Below are positions 47,687 to 56,761 of a stretch of 64,000 nt of DNA, piece by piece (position 1 is the stretch's first letter; every line of letters starts with the position of its first letter). Source of the DNA: Rhodococcus sp. AW25M09 (GTDB taxonomy: Bacteria > Actinomycetota > Actinomycetes > Mycobacteriales > Mycobacteriaceae). A program made the translations under genes and the position numbers. The stretch is from assembly GCF_000333955.1 (NCBI RefSeq), contig NZ_CAPS01000084.1, forward strand, positions 62,001-126,000, read 5' to 3'. Below the pieces are notes generated by a model, which made no database searches, was not told the origin of the DNA, and saw nothing but the letters and a program-made list of their open reading frames with translations.

Positions 47687-47846
47687 CTATAGCTCACAGT
47701 CACAACGACATTCGGCCACGCCGCCTGCGAGAATGCGCGTTCACAATGTACGCCGGACCGATCCGGACGGGAATCGAATCTGTCACCAACACAGCCGAGG
47801 CCAACCCTGGCAAGCTTGTCCACGTGATCGAAAAATCGGGACGCCC

Positions 47847-48743
47847 ATGACCCGCTCGGTGACGGTGCTGACCAATCCGACGGCCGGTCGCGGGCGCGCG
47901 GCGCACGCCGGGCGGTGTGCTGTGGCCCGACTCCGTGAGCGGGAAATTCACGTCACAGCCATCGAAGGCCGCACCCCCGGGGACGCGTTGACACTGCTGG
48001 AGAGGGCCGTCGGGAGCGGAACGGACGCTGTGGTCGCGGTCGGCGGCGACGGGCTCGTCAATCTCGTGATTCAAGTGCTCGCCGGCACCGACACCCCGAT
48101 GGGTCTCGTACCTGCAGGCAGCGGAAACGATTTGGCCCGAGTATTGGGCATACCTCGGGGCGATGCTGTCCGCGCAGCAGACCTCGTCGCCGACAACGTC
48201 ACGCGCACGATCGATCTGGGCCGAGTCGGCGAACGCTGGTTCGCGACCGTGTTGTCCAGTGGTTTCGATTCGCTGGTCACCGAGAGAGCGAGCCGGCTTC
48301 GATGGCTCGGCGGCCCCCTTCGCTACAACGCGGCCATGATCCTGCAGCTGACGAAGCTCGAAAAGTTGCCGTACGTCATCGAATTGGACGATGCGGAGCT
48401 CCGGGTCGACGCCACGTTGGTCGCCGTCGGGAACGGCAACAGTTACGGCGGAGGCATGGCGATATGTCCGAGCGCTCGGATCGACGACGGCCTGCTCGAC
48501 ATCACCGTCGTACGCGGGGTGGGCCGAACTCGATTGCTCGGGATGTCGCCGACAATCTATCGGGGGACGCACGTGGACCTCCCACAGGTGGATACCTACA
48601 CCTCGGGGCGGGTCACCCTGCACTGCGACGGAATCGTCGCGTACGCAGACGGTGAACGGGTGGGCGAATTGCCCGTCCAAGCGCAGTCCGTACCGCGGGC
48701 GCTGCGGGTGTTCGTCGATCCGAACTCGGCACCTCACAGGTGA
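47847..48743 (+). CDS. diacylglycerol kinase-like lipid kinase
   Basis: 298-residue member of the DagK/LCB kinase family. Motifs: TVLTNPTAGRGRAAH, VVAVGGDGLVNLVIQVLAG (usual GGDGT...NE here GGDGLVNLV), VPAGSGNDLARVLGI, and a C-terminal beta-sandwich with DGIVAYADGERVG. Such enzymes phosphorylate diacylglycerol or related lipids. The family in actinobacteria also includes lipid kinases for phosphatidylinositol mannoside synthesis. The ATG was chosen by homology over an earlier frame opening. Probably controlled by the neighbouring TetR. Confidence 0.86.
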   Translation: MTRSVTVLTNPTAGRGRAAHAGRCAVARLREREIHVTAIEGRTPGDALTLLERAVGSGTDAVVAVGGDGLVNLVIQVLAGTDTPMGLVPAGSGNDLARVLGIPRGDAVRAADLVADNVTRTIDLGRVGERWFATVLSSGFDSLVTERASRLRWLGGPLRYNAAMILQLTKLEKLPYVIELDDAELRVDATLVAVGNGNSYGGGMAICPSARIDDGLLDITVVRGVGRTRLLGMSPTIYRGTHVDLPQVDTYTSGRVTLHCDGIVAYADGERVGELPVQAQSVPRALRVFVDPNSAPHR

Positions 48744-48756
48744 GTGGACCGCCGAG

Positions 48757-48930
48757 TCAGAACTTCAGCGAAGAGTGATCCTCGTTGGACGAGATCGCCT
48801 TGTACAGCCACACCAGCCCCAACACGATGGCCCCGGCCACCACCAGCCAGAACACACCCTTGATGATGGTGCCCAGTAGCGCGAGCGCAATCCAGATCAG
48901 AACGATGAATCCGAGTATCTTCCAGAACAT
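48757..48930 (-). CDS. 57-residue two-helix membrane protein beside pspM
   Basis: Almost wholly hydrophobic small protein with two membrane helices (about residues 4-22, WKILGFIVLIWIALALLG, and 27-46, FWLVVAGAIVLGLVWLYKAI) and a polar tail. GGAG lies 8 bases before the ATG; a longer frame adds 26 improbable residues. It is the gene after pspM on the same strand, 99 bp away, so it may extend the psp operon; M. tuberculosis has an unrelated gene (pspN) here. It converges on the lipid kinase gene with 13 bases between. Function unknown. Confidence 0.68.
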   Translation of the reverse strand: MFWKILGFIVLIWIALALLGTIIKGVFWLVVAGAIVLGLVWLYKAISSNEDHSSLKF

Positions 48931-49029
48931 CTCGAGCTCCTGCCATGTCGAAAGCGCACCGTGTCGTGCGCTTGCATCCATCCTGGCACCGGAGCCGAGT
49001 GAATACATCGGGGTGAACCCTGAATTGTG

Positions 49030-49899
49030 TCAGCGGTGTCGAGCCCGGATCTCGTCGATTTCGGCCAGCGCCTCGGCCCACCCCTGCAATCGATCGGTGG
49101 CCGACGCCAGCTCACGGCGATGCGATTCCGCGACCGTCGTCGATGCGAATCCAGCCGGTCCGGTCATCCGAGCAGCAGCGGCGACGAGCTGTTCGTACTG
49201 CTCGACCCCGGCGGCCAAATCCGCTGCAGCCGACGTGATTCCGCTGCGCACATGGTCACGCGTGACTACGCTCGCCGCGCCCGCGCGTTCGAGCGCGGCG
49301 ATGTCGACGGCGACACCTTCGAGACCGCGGGCCGCGTCGGAGGCCACGCCGATCATCTCCTCGACCTCCTCGGACCCGATCGTCTCGGACCTCGCCAGTA
49401 TCCCCAACAGCTCGAAGAATCCCTGTTCGGCCCCGGCCAACCGTGTCATCGACTCGTGTGCGGCGGATCCACGCTGCGGCGTCACGCGTTTGGTCGGCAG
49501 GCCCACGGGTACCGGCTGGGATCGCAGGTGCCGCAAACGGCTGAGCGCGAAGACCGCCGGAACGGCCATGAATGCCGCGCCTCCGCCGCCGACGTACAGT
49601 GCCCACTCAGGGGCAGACAGCACGGCCATCCCGGCTGTTCCCACCGCCGTCGTGGTGGAGGCGGCTCCGAACCTGACTCCGCGGCGTCTGGCCCGACGGA
49701 TCTTCTTCAGATGCTTGACGCGAGGGTCTTTTCTACGGCCGGCCGCGTCGAGCAAGGACATTCCTACACCGCGGGCGGACTCCGCGAGCGACCGGACTAC
49801 CGAACCTGATTCCGCGACTGCTGCGGTCACGGACTCTCGATCCAGCGAAACGGCCGGTCGCTTGCGCGACCGGCCGGATTCGTGTTCTCGGGTACCCAT
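49030..49899 (-). CDS. pspM: phage-shock envelope stress protein PspM
   Basis: 289-residue integral membrane protein, homologous to Rv2743c. A basic cytoplasmic N-terminus (to about residue 78, KKIRRARRRGVRFG) is followed by two hydrophobic segments (about 80-100 and 104-123) and a long helical C-terminal domain (EEVEEMIGVASDAARGLEGVAVDIAALERAG...). PspM is the membrane partner of PspA in mycobacteria. ATG start from MGTREHES; no clear ribosome-binding site. It follows pspA by 43 bases. Confidence 0.83.
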   Translation of the reverse strand: MGTREHESGRSRKRPAVSLDRESVTAAVAESGSVVRSLAESARGVGMSLLDAAGRRKDPRVKHLKKIRRARRRGVRFGAASTTTAVGTAGMAVLSAPEWALYVGGGGAAFMAVPAVFALSRLRHLRSQPVPVGLPTKRVTPQRGSAAHESMTRLAGAEQGFFELLGILARSETIGSEEVEEMIGVASDAARGLEGVAVDIAALERAGAASVVTRDHVRSGITSAAADLAAGVEQYEQLVAAAARMTGPAGFASTTVAESHRRELASATDRLQGWAEALAEIDEIRARHR

Positions 49900-49942
49900 G
49901 TCGGTGCCGACGTCAGGTGAACGGAACTGTGCGCTCGGCCGT

Positions 49943-50752
49943 TTATGCCTGAGCCGGCGGCTCGGGCGTTGCTTCTGGGGTCTTGGCGATCGAGGGCTTG
50001 GCAGCGGCATTGCCCGACGGCAGCGAATCACCGGACATGGATGCACGAATCTGCTCGAGGCGGCTGTGCCCCGCCATCTGGACCGATGCCTGCTGAACTT
50101 CCATCATCCGGCCCGACACCGTGTTCTGGGCCAGCTCGGCCGATCCCAGAGCGTCCGCGTAACGTCGTTCGATCTTGTCGCGGACAGCGTCCAGGCTCGG
50201 GGTGTTACCCGGCGCGGACAGGGTGCTGTCCATCGAACGCAGAGACTCGCTGACCTTCTCCTGCATTTTCGCCTGCTCGAGCTGGCTGAGCAGCTTGGTA
50301 CGTTCGGCGACCTTGGACTGCAGAGCCATGGCGTTCTGCTCGACGGCTTTCTTGGCCTGGGTGGCAGCCTGCAGTGACTGATCGTGCAGGACTTTGAGGT
50401 CCTCGACGCCCTGCTCGGCGGTCACCAACTGCGCCGCGAACGCCTCTGCGGCATTGGTGTACTGCGTGGCTTTCTCGACATCGCCTGCGGTGGCGGCCTG
50501 ATCGGCCAGCGTCACAGCTTGCCGAGCGTTGGCGTTGAGCTTCTCGACCTCGTCCAGCTGCCGGCTGAGCTTCATCTCCAGCTGGCGCTGATTGCCGATG
50601 ACGGACGCGGCCTGCTGAGACAGTGCCTGGTGCTGCCGCTGGGCATCTTCGATCGCCTGTTGAATCTGAACCTTGGGGTCGGCCTTCTCGTCGATCTTGG
50701 AATTGAAGAGCGCCATCATGTATTTCCAGGCCTTGACGAAAGGATTAGCCAT
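49943..50752 (-). CDS. pspA: phage-shock protein A (PspA/IM30)
   Basis: 269-residue ESCRT-III-like membrane-remodelling protein. The helical core has the N-terminal amphipathic helix ([19 protein letters not shown]), [38 protein letters not shown] and long coiled coils to about residue 225, then a Pro/Ala-rich tail (residues 235-269). It stabilises membranes under envelope stress and restrains ClgR. Middle gene of clgR-pspA-pspM. Confidence 0.93.
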   Translation of the reverse strand: MANPFVKAWKYMMALFNSKIDEKADPKVQIQQAIEDAQRQHQALSQQAASVIGNQRQLEMKLSRQLDEVEKLNANARQAVTLADQAATAGDVEKATQYTNAAEAFAAQLVTAEQGVEDLKVLHDQSLQAATQAKKAVEQNAMALQSKVAERTKLLSQLEQAKMQEKVSESLRSMDSTLSAPGNTPSLDAVRDKIERRYADALGSAELAQNTVSGRMMEVQQASVQMAGHSRLEQIRASMSGDSLPSGNAAAKPSIAKTPEATPEPPAQA

Positions 50753-50896
50753 GGGGTGGTCCTGCCTCCATCTGTTGCGCCGCGGTGGCCGCGTGCGGGT
50801 CGGCTGCTCTCGCAGTGACCGAAATGAACCTGTCCGTGCTGAGAAAGTCGAGTGCTTGGTGTGGGTCAGGAGTCGAAACTGAGTACTTTTCCGATC

Positions 50897-51238
50897 TTAG
50901 GCGGCAGCGAGGGCTCTGGCAGCAGGTGCGGGAATCACGACGCGAGTATCGCCGTCGATACGAGTCGTGACAGCCGAGTCCTCCGGTCGGGCGGCGGCGA
51001 TGGATGCGTCGGACAGAGTCACGCTGACATCACTCATGACGTCCGCGAGCGGGACGGCGAGCGCGTCGCAGATAGCCGCCAGGAGCTCGCTCGACGCCTC
51101 CTTGCGACCACGTTCCACCTCGGACAGATATCCCAGGCTCACGCGCGCGGTGTTCGAGACTTCACGCAGGGTTCGGCTCTGTGCGACGCGAGTACGCCGC
51201 AGACTGTCGCCGAGTGCTTCACGCAATAGCAGCGCCAT
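50897..51238 (-). CDS. clgR: transcriptional regulator ClgR
   Basis: 113-residue XRE-type regulator. The helix-turn-helix spans about residues 10-65 ([60 protein letters not shown]). ClgR activates clp protease genes and the psp operon and is held in check by PspA. The ATG has GAGGAG close upstream; the longer frame lies in the promoter region. First gene of the psp operon. Confidence 0.92.
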   Translation of the reverse strand: MALLLREALGDSLRRTRVAQSRTLREVSNTARVSLGYLSEVERGRKEASSELLAAICDALAVPLADVMSDVSVTLSDASIAAARPEDSAVTTRIDGDTRVVIPAPAARALAAA

Positions 51239-51329
51239 CTCGCTCCTCTTCGTTGGTGTTCGTGCCGACGGGTGAACCGTCGAGACGACAACGTTCATAT
51301 CTCGTTCGTCCGGAGCCGTCACTATGTGC

Positions 51330-51356
51330 AACGTCCCAGTCGGTCCGATTGGTTCC
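51330..51356 (-). promoter_or_regulatory. SigE-type ECF promoter of clgR
   Basis: On the minus strand GGAAC (51356-51352) and CGTT (51333-51330) are 18 bp apart, matching the mycobacterial SigE/SigH promoter pattern (GGAAC-N16-19-CGTT). M. tuberculosis clgR is controlled by SigE, which supports the call. About 92 bases before the ATG. Confidence 0.5.
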
Positions 51357-51436
51357 CGACCCTATATGCCCGTTCACTCCAACACGCGCCGAAGCAGCTA
51401 CGACACGGCTGACAAGACTGTATCCCGCCGGAGTTC

Positions 51437-52156
51437 TCACGTGGAGGACACGCCTCGGCGCAGGCGAACGGCCTGCACCACGTAGTCGAGACCGGTGTAT
51501 ACGGTCAGCAACACCGCCAGAGCCATCAACGTGATCGCGACCGGATCGAACGCGCTCGGCAGCGGCCACAAATACACCCCGATCGCGAGCGTCTGCACCA
51601 GAGTCTTGATCTTCCCGCCGCGGCCGGCCGGGATCACGCCGTGGCGGATGACTGCGAACCGCACCGCCGTGATGCCGATTTCCCGAACTGCGATGATCAC
51701 CGTCACCCACCACGGCAGGTCCCCCAGCATCGACAATCCGACGAGCGCCGCGCCGATCAGTGCCTTGTCTGCGATGGGGTCGGCCATCTTCCCGAAATCG
51801 GTGACCAGACCGTACTTGCGCGCCAACTGGCCGTCTATCCGGTCGGTGATGGCGGCTGCGGCAAAGATGGCAGTCGCTACCAGACGCCAAGGGCTCTCGT
51901 GGCCGTCGCCGACGAACAACGCCGCGAGGAACACCGGAACCAGGGCGATTCTGAGCACCGTCAAGACGTTGGCGATGTTGAGCAAGGGCACGTCGGATCC
52001 GCCGGGGGCGGCGTTACCGTGTGGCAACTCTGCGCTGCGTCGAACACTCCCGGAGCCGGAGGCACCGCTTCCTGTGACGCCGCTTCCTGTGACGCCGCTT
52101 CCTGGGGCACCGCTGCTCGATGGCCCGCTCGGATCAGGCGCTGCCGGATCGATCAT
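51437..52156 (-). CDS. pgsA: CDP-diacylglycerol-glycerol-3-phosphate phosphatidyltransferase
   Basis: 239-residue membrane enzyme that makes phosphatidylglycerol phosphate. The CDP-alcohol signature is complete: DRIDGQLARKYGLVTDFGKMADPIAD (D-x2-DG-x2-AR-x8-G-x3-D-x3-D), starting near residue 105. Four to six membrane helices follow NIANVLTVLRIALVPVFLAALF. The first 55 residues are a Gly/Ser/Pro-rich tail with GSGVT repeats; translation could begin later, but no better start with a ribosome-binding site was seen. Position matches pgsA3 (Rv2746c). Confidence 0.9.
   Translation of the reverse strand: MIDPAAPDPSGPSSSGAPGSGVTGSGVTGSGASGSGSVRRSAELPHGNAAPGGSDVPLLNIANVLTVLRIALVPVFLAALFVGDGHESPWRLVATAIFAAAAITDRIDGQLARKYGLVTDFGKMADPIADKALIGAALVGLSMLGDLPWWVTVIIAVREIGITAVRFAVIRHGVIPAGRGGKIKTLVQTLAIGVYLWPLPSAFDPVAITLMALAVLLTVYTGLDYVVQAVRLRRGVSST
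52065..52109. repeat. 15-bp tandem repeat in the pgsA tail
   Basis: Two identical units CCGCTTCCTGTGACG and a third diverged one, in frame, encoding the GSGVT repeats of the PgsA N-terminal tail. Confidence 0.8.
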
Positions 52157-52296
52157 CGGCGAACTCGCGCGCTGTGGACCACGCTTCCGGTGGTGTGCCC
52201 AACTCCGCGCAGCACCGACCCGCCGAGGCGGGGATACAGCTCAGTGGACGACACACGAAAAGTTTATCGGTTGAGGTACTGACTACTGTTCACCCC

Positions 52297-52884
52297 ATGA
52301 CTTCTGGGCCGAATCGGGCGAGTCGCGACACCGCGTATCCCGAATCCGACGTGCATTCCGACGCCGTGGACGCGTCTTCCCCGAATGGCGGCACCCTCGT
52401 CGTGCGTCGCGCCAAGACCTCCGATGTTCCCGACATCAAGCGATTGATCGACATCTACGCCGGTCGAATTCTCCTCGAGAAGAATCTCGTGACCCTTTAC
52501 GAGGCCGTTCAGGAGTTCTGGGTCGCCGAGCGTGACAGCGAGATCATCGGGTGCGGTGCGTTGCACGTGCTGTGGGCCGATCTGGGCGAGGTGCGCACGG
52601 TGGCAGTCGATCCCGCCGCGAAGGGGCACGGTGCCGGGCACCTGATCGTCGCCAAGCTCGTCGAGGTCGCGCGCGATCTGGCACTGCGGAAAGTGTTCGT
52701 GTTGACGTTCGAGGTGGACTTCTTCACTCGGCACGGATTCACCGAGATCGATGGAACGCCCGTCACAGCCGAGGTGTATGCGGAGATGTGTCGGTCCTAC
52801 GACACCGGCGTGGCGGAGTTCCTCGATCTCAGTTTCGTCAAACCGAACACCCTGGGCAACACTCGAATGTTGCTCTCGCTCTGA
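52297..52884 (+). CDS. argA: amino-acid N-acetyltransferase (ArgA-like)
   Basis: 195-residue GNAT acetyltransferase, homologous to Rv2747, the stand-alone N-acetylglutamate synthase of mycobacteria. After a polar N-terminus of about 30 residues, the GNAT domain shows RRAKTSDVPDIKRLIDIYAGRIL, VAERDSEIIGCGALHVLW, the acetyl-CoA loop VDPAAKGHGAGHLIV, and FVLTFEVDFFTRHGFTEID. It feeds arginine biosynthesis. ATG set by homology; no Shine-Dalgarno is visible, so it may be leaderless or weakly translated. Confidence 0.87.
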   Translation: MTSGPNRASRDTAYPESDVHSDAVDASSPNGGTLVVRRAKTSDVPDIKRLIDIYAGRILLEKNLVTLYEAVQEFWVAERDSEIIGCGALHVLWADLGEVRTVAVDPAAKGHGAGHLIVAKLVEVARDLALRKVFVLTFEVDFFTRHGFTEIDGTPVTAEVYAEMCRSYDTGVAEFLDLSFVKPNTLGNTRMLLSL

Positions 52885-52926
52885 CAGAATTCTCCGAACC
52901 ACCCCTCGAATTCGGAAGAGAGCTCC

Positions 52927-53211
52927 ATGCCCCTGATCGCCGTCACCTATCTCTACTCTCCTACCACCGCAGACGGGCGCGACACGCATCGTGCTGCCCC
53001 TCGCGCCTGGTTGGCAGGCCTGTTCGAGCAAAAGACCTTGATCTCGAGCGGACCGTACGCCGACGGCAGCGGCGCGCTGATTCTGGTCGACGGCCCGGAT
53101 GCCGCCTCCGTCGAGACACTCTTCGCTCAGGATCCATTCGCGGTGGAGAACCTGATCGAGTCGGCAACCTTTCTCGAATGGACTCCCGTGATGGGGGCGT
53201 TCACGTCCTGA
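52927..53211 (+). CDS. YciI-family protein
   Basis: 94-residue YciI-like (ferredoxin-like fold) protein. It opens with LIAVTYLYSP; the family histidine lies in DTHRAAPRAWLAGLFEQKTLISSGPYAD and the Asp region in FAQDPFAVENLIES. Catalytic function, if any, is unknown. It follows the acetyltransferase by 42 bases with GAAGAGAG before the ATG, and is followed by a hairpin terminator. Confidence 0.85.
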   Translation: MPLIAVTYLYSPTTADGRDTHRAAPRAWLAGLFEQKTLISSGPYADGSGALILVDGPDAASVETLFAQDPFAVENLIESATFLEWTPVMGAFTS

Positions 53212-53232
53212 TCGGCCCGCCACCCGGTTCGA

Positions 53233-53279
53233 GTGAATGGACCATTGCCACGCCGAGACGTGGGCAGTGGTCCATTCAC
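53233..53279. terminator. hairpin between the YciI gene and ftsK
   Basis: An inverted repeat with arms beginning GTGAATGGACCA (53233 onwards) and ending TGGTCCATTCAC (to 53279), almost perfectly paired with one bulge around an 8-base loop. It lies between convergent genes and should stop both transcripts. Confidence 0.75.
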
Positions 53280-53295
53280 CCCGGGTGGGGAACCG

Positions 53296-55989
53296 TCAGA
53301 ACTCCTCCGACGCCGGCTGTTCGTCCGGATCCCCGCCCTTGATCGACCACAGCAGACCGTCGAGCTCGTCCGGTTTGAGCAGCACCTCGCGTGCCTTCGA
53401 TCCCTCGCTCGGTCCGACCACGCCGCGGTTTTCCATCAGGTCCATCAACCGCCCGGCCTTCGCGAAACCGACCCGAAGCTTGCGCTGCAGCATCGAGGTG
53501 GAGCCGAACTGACTCGTCACCACCAGCTCGACTGCCTGCAGCAGTACGTCGAGGTCATCGCCGATGTCGGGGTCGACGTCCTTCTTGTCCGAGACCTTCG
53601 CGGCCGTGACCGTCTCGTTGTAATCGGGCTCTGCTTGGTTCTTCGCGAAATCGACGACGGCCGAGATTTCCTCGTCGGTGATGAAGGCACCCTGCAGACG
53701 AGTCGGCTTGCCGGCACCCATAGGCAGGAAGAGCGCGTCTCCCATACCGATCAGCTTCTCCGCTCCCGGTTGGTCCAGGATGACTCGTGAGTCCGTCAGT
53801 GACGACGTGGCGAAGGCCAGTCGAGACGGCACGTTGGTCTTGATCAGGCCGGTCACCACGTCCACCGAGGGACGCTGCGTAGCGAGCACCAGGTGGATGC
53901 CGGCCGCACGGGCCTTCTGCGTAATTCGCACGATCGCTTCTTCGACGTCACGCGGGGCCGTCATCATCAGGTCGGCCAGCTCGTCCACGATGGCCAGGAT
54001 GTACGGGTACGGACGATAGACGCGTTCGCTGCCGAGCGGTGCGGTGATTTCGCCCGATCGCACCTTCTTGTTGAAGTCGTCGATGTGCCGGACCTTGTTC
54101 ATCTGCATGTCCTGGTAGCGCTGCTCCATCTCCTCGACGAGCCAGGCCAGAGCCGCAGCGGCCTTCTTCGGCTGCGTGATGATCGGCGTGATGAGGTGCG
54201 GAATGCCCTCGTAGGGCGTCAGCTCCACCATCTTCGGGTCGATCAGAATCATCCGCACCTCGTCCGGTGTCGCTCGAGCGAGCAACGACACCAGCATCGA
54301 GTTCACGAAACTCGACTTACCCGATCCGGTGGACCCGGCCACCAACAGGTGGGGCATCTTCGAGAGGTTGGCACTGACGAAATCGCCTTCGATGTCCTTG
54401 CCGAGACCGATCACCAGCGGATGGTGATCCTTGCGCGTCGACGGCGCAGTGAGCACGTCGGCCAATCGGACCATCTCGCGGTCCGAGTTGGGCACCTCGA
54501 TGCCGACCGCGGATTTGCCGGGAATCGGCGCGAGCAGACGCACGTTGTCGGTCGCGACCGCGTAGGCGATGTTGCGGGCAAGCGCCGTGATCTTCTCGAC
54601 CTTGACCCCGGGGCCCAGTTCGACCTCGTAGCGGGTGACCGTCGGACCTCGGGTGAAGCCGGTGACCGCGGCATCGATCTTGAACTGATCGAGCACCTCG
54701 GAGATGGCCTCGATCATGGCGTCGTTGGCCTGGCTGCGTGTCTTGGGCGGATCGCCGTCGATGAGCAGTGACAGCGAGGGAAGTGTGTAGTCCCCGTCGA
54801 CGACGCGATCGACGACGATCTTGTCGTCCTCGGCCGCCGACTTCGGTTCGGCCGCTTTGACGATCGGCTTCGGCTTCGGTCGAGCGGATGCGGCGGGTGC
54901 GGCGGGTGCGGCAGGCGCTGCAGACGCGGGAGCGGCCGCCGGCGTGATGACCTCCGTGGCTGCTTCCGGTGTGGGGGTCTTGCGGGCCCGCGGCGGCTTG
55001 GCGACCGGGATGTATTCCTCGGTCGGATAGTTGTCGTACGGGTCTGCCCCGCCGTGAACCGGGTAACCGTCGGCGTCGAAGTCGGTGTCGTACTGGCCGT
55101 AGCCCTCGTCTCCGAATTCGGAACCGAAGTCGGCCGGGTCGTAGTCCTCGTATTCGTCGCCGCGACTGTCGGTTCCGAACAGTGCCCGCATCCGATCCGG
55201 CACGTCGCGCACGGTGGTACCGGTGAGCAGCAGCACTCCGAACAGACCGGCGAGCAGGAGCAGTGGGACCGCCAACCACACGGTGAGGCCGTCGGCGATC
55301 GGTCCCCCTGCGACGTAGCCGACGAAGCCGGCACCCTCGGATCGTCCGGCGGCGTCGCTCGGTGAGCCGGCGGCCATGTGCCACAGGCCGAGAATCGGGA
55401 GGGCGAGCAGAATCGAGCCCAGAACCAGTCGGGGACGAACTTCGGGACGGGGTTCGGAACGCATCAGAACGACGGCGACAGCAACGCCGAGGACGGGTGC
55501 GACATATCCGGCCGCTCCGATGACAGCGCGGATCCCCACCTCGATCCATTGTCCGACCGGCCCGCCGGCGCTGAGCCAGACACTCGCGGCGAGAACCACG
55601 CTGACGGCGATCAGCCCGAGGGCGATCCCGTCCCGGCGGTGGCCGTGCTCGATATCGGCGGCCTTGCCGACCGTCCTGGTCGTGGCACCGACACCCCGAG
55701 CCGCCATCGACCAGGTGGACGCGATGCCGCGGCCGATCGCATCGAGCGCACCGCGGGACTTCTTCTTGGTCGCCGGTCGCCGAGACGATGTATTTCTCGC
55801 AGGTGCCTTGCCACGAGACGCGCTTGCCCGAGCCGTTGCCGGGTTGCGCGGCGCAGTCGGCTTCTTCGGCGTTGTGACGGTCCGTGCGGTGCGTCCGGAG
55901 CCGGACTTACGTGCGGTACCGGACGTGCGCGAAGAGCCGGATCCGGTGGATCCGGCTCTGGCGGCGGAGGTGCTGGTCTTTCCTGCCAT
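53296..55989 (-). CDS. ftsK: DNA translocase FtsK
   Basis: 897-residue septal DNA pump. A basic Ser/Thr/Arg-rich tail (1-115) leads to about four to five membrane segments (120-275), an acidic and then Pro/Ala-rich linker (280-410), and the motor: beta subdomain, Walker [12 protein letters not shown] near residue 553, Walker [23 protein letters not shown] and [17 protein letters not shown] strand, and the C-terminal gamma winged helix (about 830-897, [30 protein letters not shown]) that reads KOPS. It moves chromosome ends during division. Single-gene unit. Confidence 0.95.
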   Translation of the reverse strand: MAGKTSTSAARAGSTGSGSSRTSGTARKSGSGRTARTVTTPKKPTAPRNPATARASASRGKAPARNTSSRRPATKKKSRGALDAIGRGIASTWSMAARGVGATTRTVGKAADIEHGHRRDGIALGLIAVSVVLAASVWLSAGGPVGQWIEVGIRAVIGAAGYVAPVLGVAVAVVLMRSEPRPEVRPRLVLGSILLALPILGLWHMAAGSPSDAAGRSEGAGFVGYVAGGPIADGLTVWLAVPLLLLAGLFGVLLLTGTTVRDVPDRMRALFGTDSRGDEYEDYDPADFGSEFGDEGYGQYDTDFDADGYPVHGGADPYDNYPTEEYIPVAKPPRARKTPTPEAATEVITPAAAPASAAPAAPAAPAASARPKPKPIVKAAEPKSAAEDDKIVVDRVVDGDYTLPSLSLLIDGDPPKTRSQANDAMIEAISEVLDQFKIDAAVTGFTRGPTVTRYEVELGPGVKVEKITALARNIAYAVATDNVRLLAPIPGKSAVGIEVPNSDREMVRLADVLTAPSTRKDHHPLVIGLGKDIEGDFVSANLSKMPHLLVAGSTGSGKSSFVNSMLVSLLARATPDEVRMILIDPKMVELTPYEGIPHLITPIITQPKKAAAALAWLVEEMEQRYQDMQMNKVRHIDDFNKKVRSGEITAPLGSERVYRPYPYILAIVDELADLMMTAPRDVEEAIVRITQKARAAGIHLVLATQRPSVDVVTGLIKTNVPSRLAFATSSLTDSRVILDQPGAEKLIGMGDALFLPMGAGKPTRLQGAFITDEEISAVVDFAKNQAEPDYNETVTAAKVSDKKDVDPDIGDDLDVLLQAVELVVTSQFGSTSMLQRKLRVGFAKAGRLMDLMENRGVVGPSEGSKAREVLLKPDELDGLLWSIKGGDPDEQPASEEF

Positions 55990-56058
55990 GCTCCCAGGCT
56001 AGTCGCAACAGCCCCGCCGAAACCATCCGCAACACCCGTAACAGGACAGGTGAATGTG

Positions 56059-56682
56059 TCAGAAGCTCAGATCGAGTGCCTTCACCGCGGCGACGTCGTC
56101 GTCCGAACCCTCGTATTCGACGGCGACCTGATCCCGACCGAACGCGTACAGAAGCAGTTCGGACGGATCACCTATCACCGTCACGCCGGTACCGGAGCCA
56201 CCCTTGAAGGTCGCGGTTCTGCCGTCCGGAGTGCGGACGCGCACCGCGATGGGTGCGGCACGGTGGCCGGCCCGCCCGATCAACCGGACCTGCGGCCAGA
56301 GTCGCGCCTCCACGGCCGCGGGTAGGGCTCGTCGGGTCCACTTGTCGCCGGCCCGACGTACATCCTCGTGGTGCACGAACATCTCACCGAGATTGATCAA
56401 TGGGTCCAGCAGCGCGAACGGCGACCACATCGGAGGACCGGTACGAACGTCGTCGACGACTGCGGTGAACGGCCGATTCGCCACGGACTGCTGCACTCGC
56501 TCGGTGTAGCCCTCCAGCGCAGAGATGAATATCCCCGGCGCGGCGTCGAGTCGTCGCTCTCGAACGACGAGGTGTGCGGCCAGATCGGCGGCCGTCCACT
56601 GTCCGCACAGCGTAGGCGCGTCCGGACCGACATCGAGAAGGGTCCGAACAAGTTGGGAACGTTCATCCTGGGCGAGGCTCAC
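56059..56682 (-). CDS. TIGR03085-family (DinB-like) metal-binding protein
   Basis: 207-residue protein matching the actinobacterial TIGR03085 family: SLAQDERSQLVRTLLDVGPDAPTLCGQWTAADLAAHLVVRERRLDAAPGI, a four-helix DinB/maleylpyruvate isomerase-like domain, with conserved His in AAHLVVRE and FVHHEDVRR as possible metal ligands. Some relatives use mycothiol. The GTG (MSLAQ-type start) has GGAG 5 bases upstream. Substrate unknown. Ends 69 bases before the ftsK start region on the same strand. Confidence 0.83.
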   Translation of the reverse strand: MSLAQDERSQLVRTLLDVGPDAPTLCGQWTAADLAAHLVVRERRLDAAPGIFISALEGYTERVQQSVANRPFTAVVDDVRTGPPMWSPFALLDPLINLGEMFVHHEDVRRAGDKWTRRALPAAVEARLWPQVRLIGRAGHRAAPIAVRVRTPDGRTATFKGGSGTGVTVIGDPSELLLYAFGRDQVAVEYEGSDDDVAAVKALDLSF

Positions 56683-56761
56683 GTGCTCCACGTTACGTCC
56701 CGAGCGAACCGACGGCATCCTGCCGGGGGCCGCACACCGAAGTCTGGGTAACCTCCCAACA

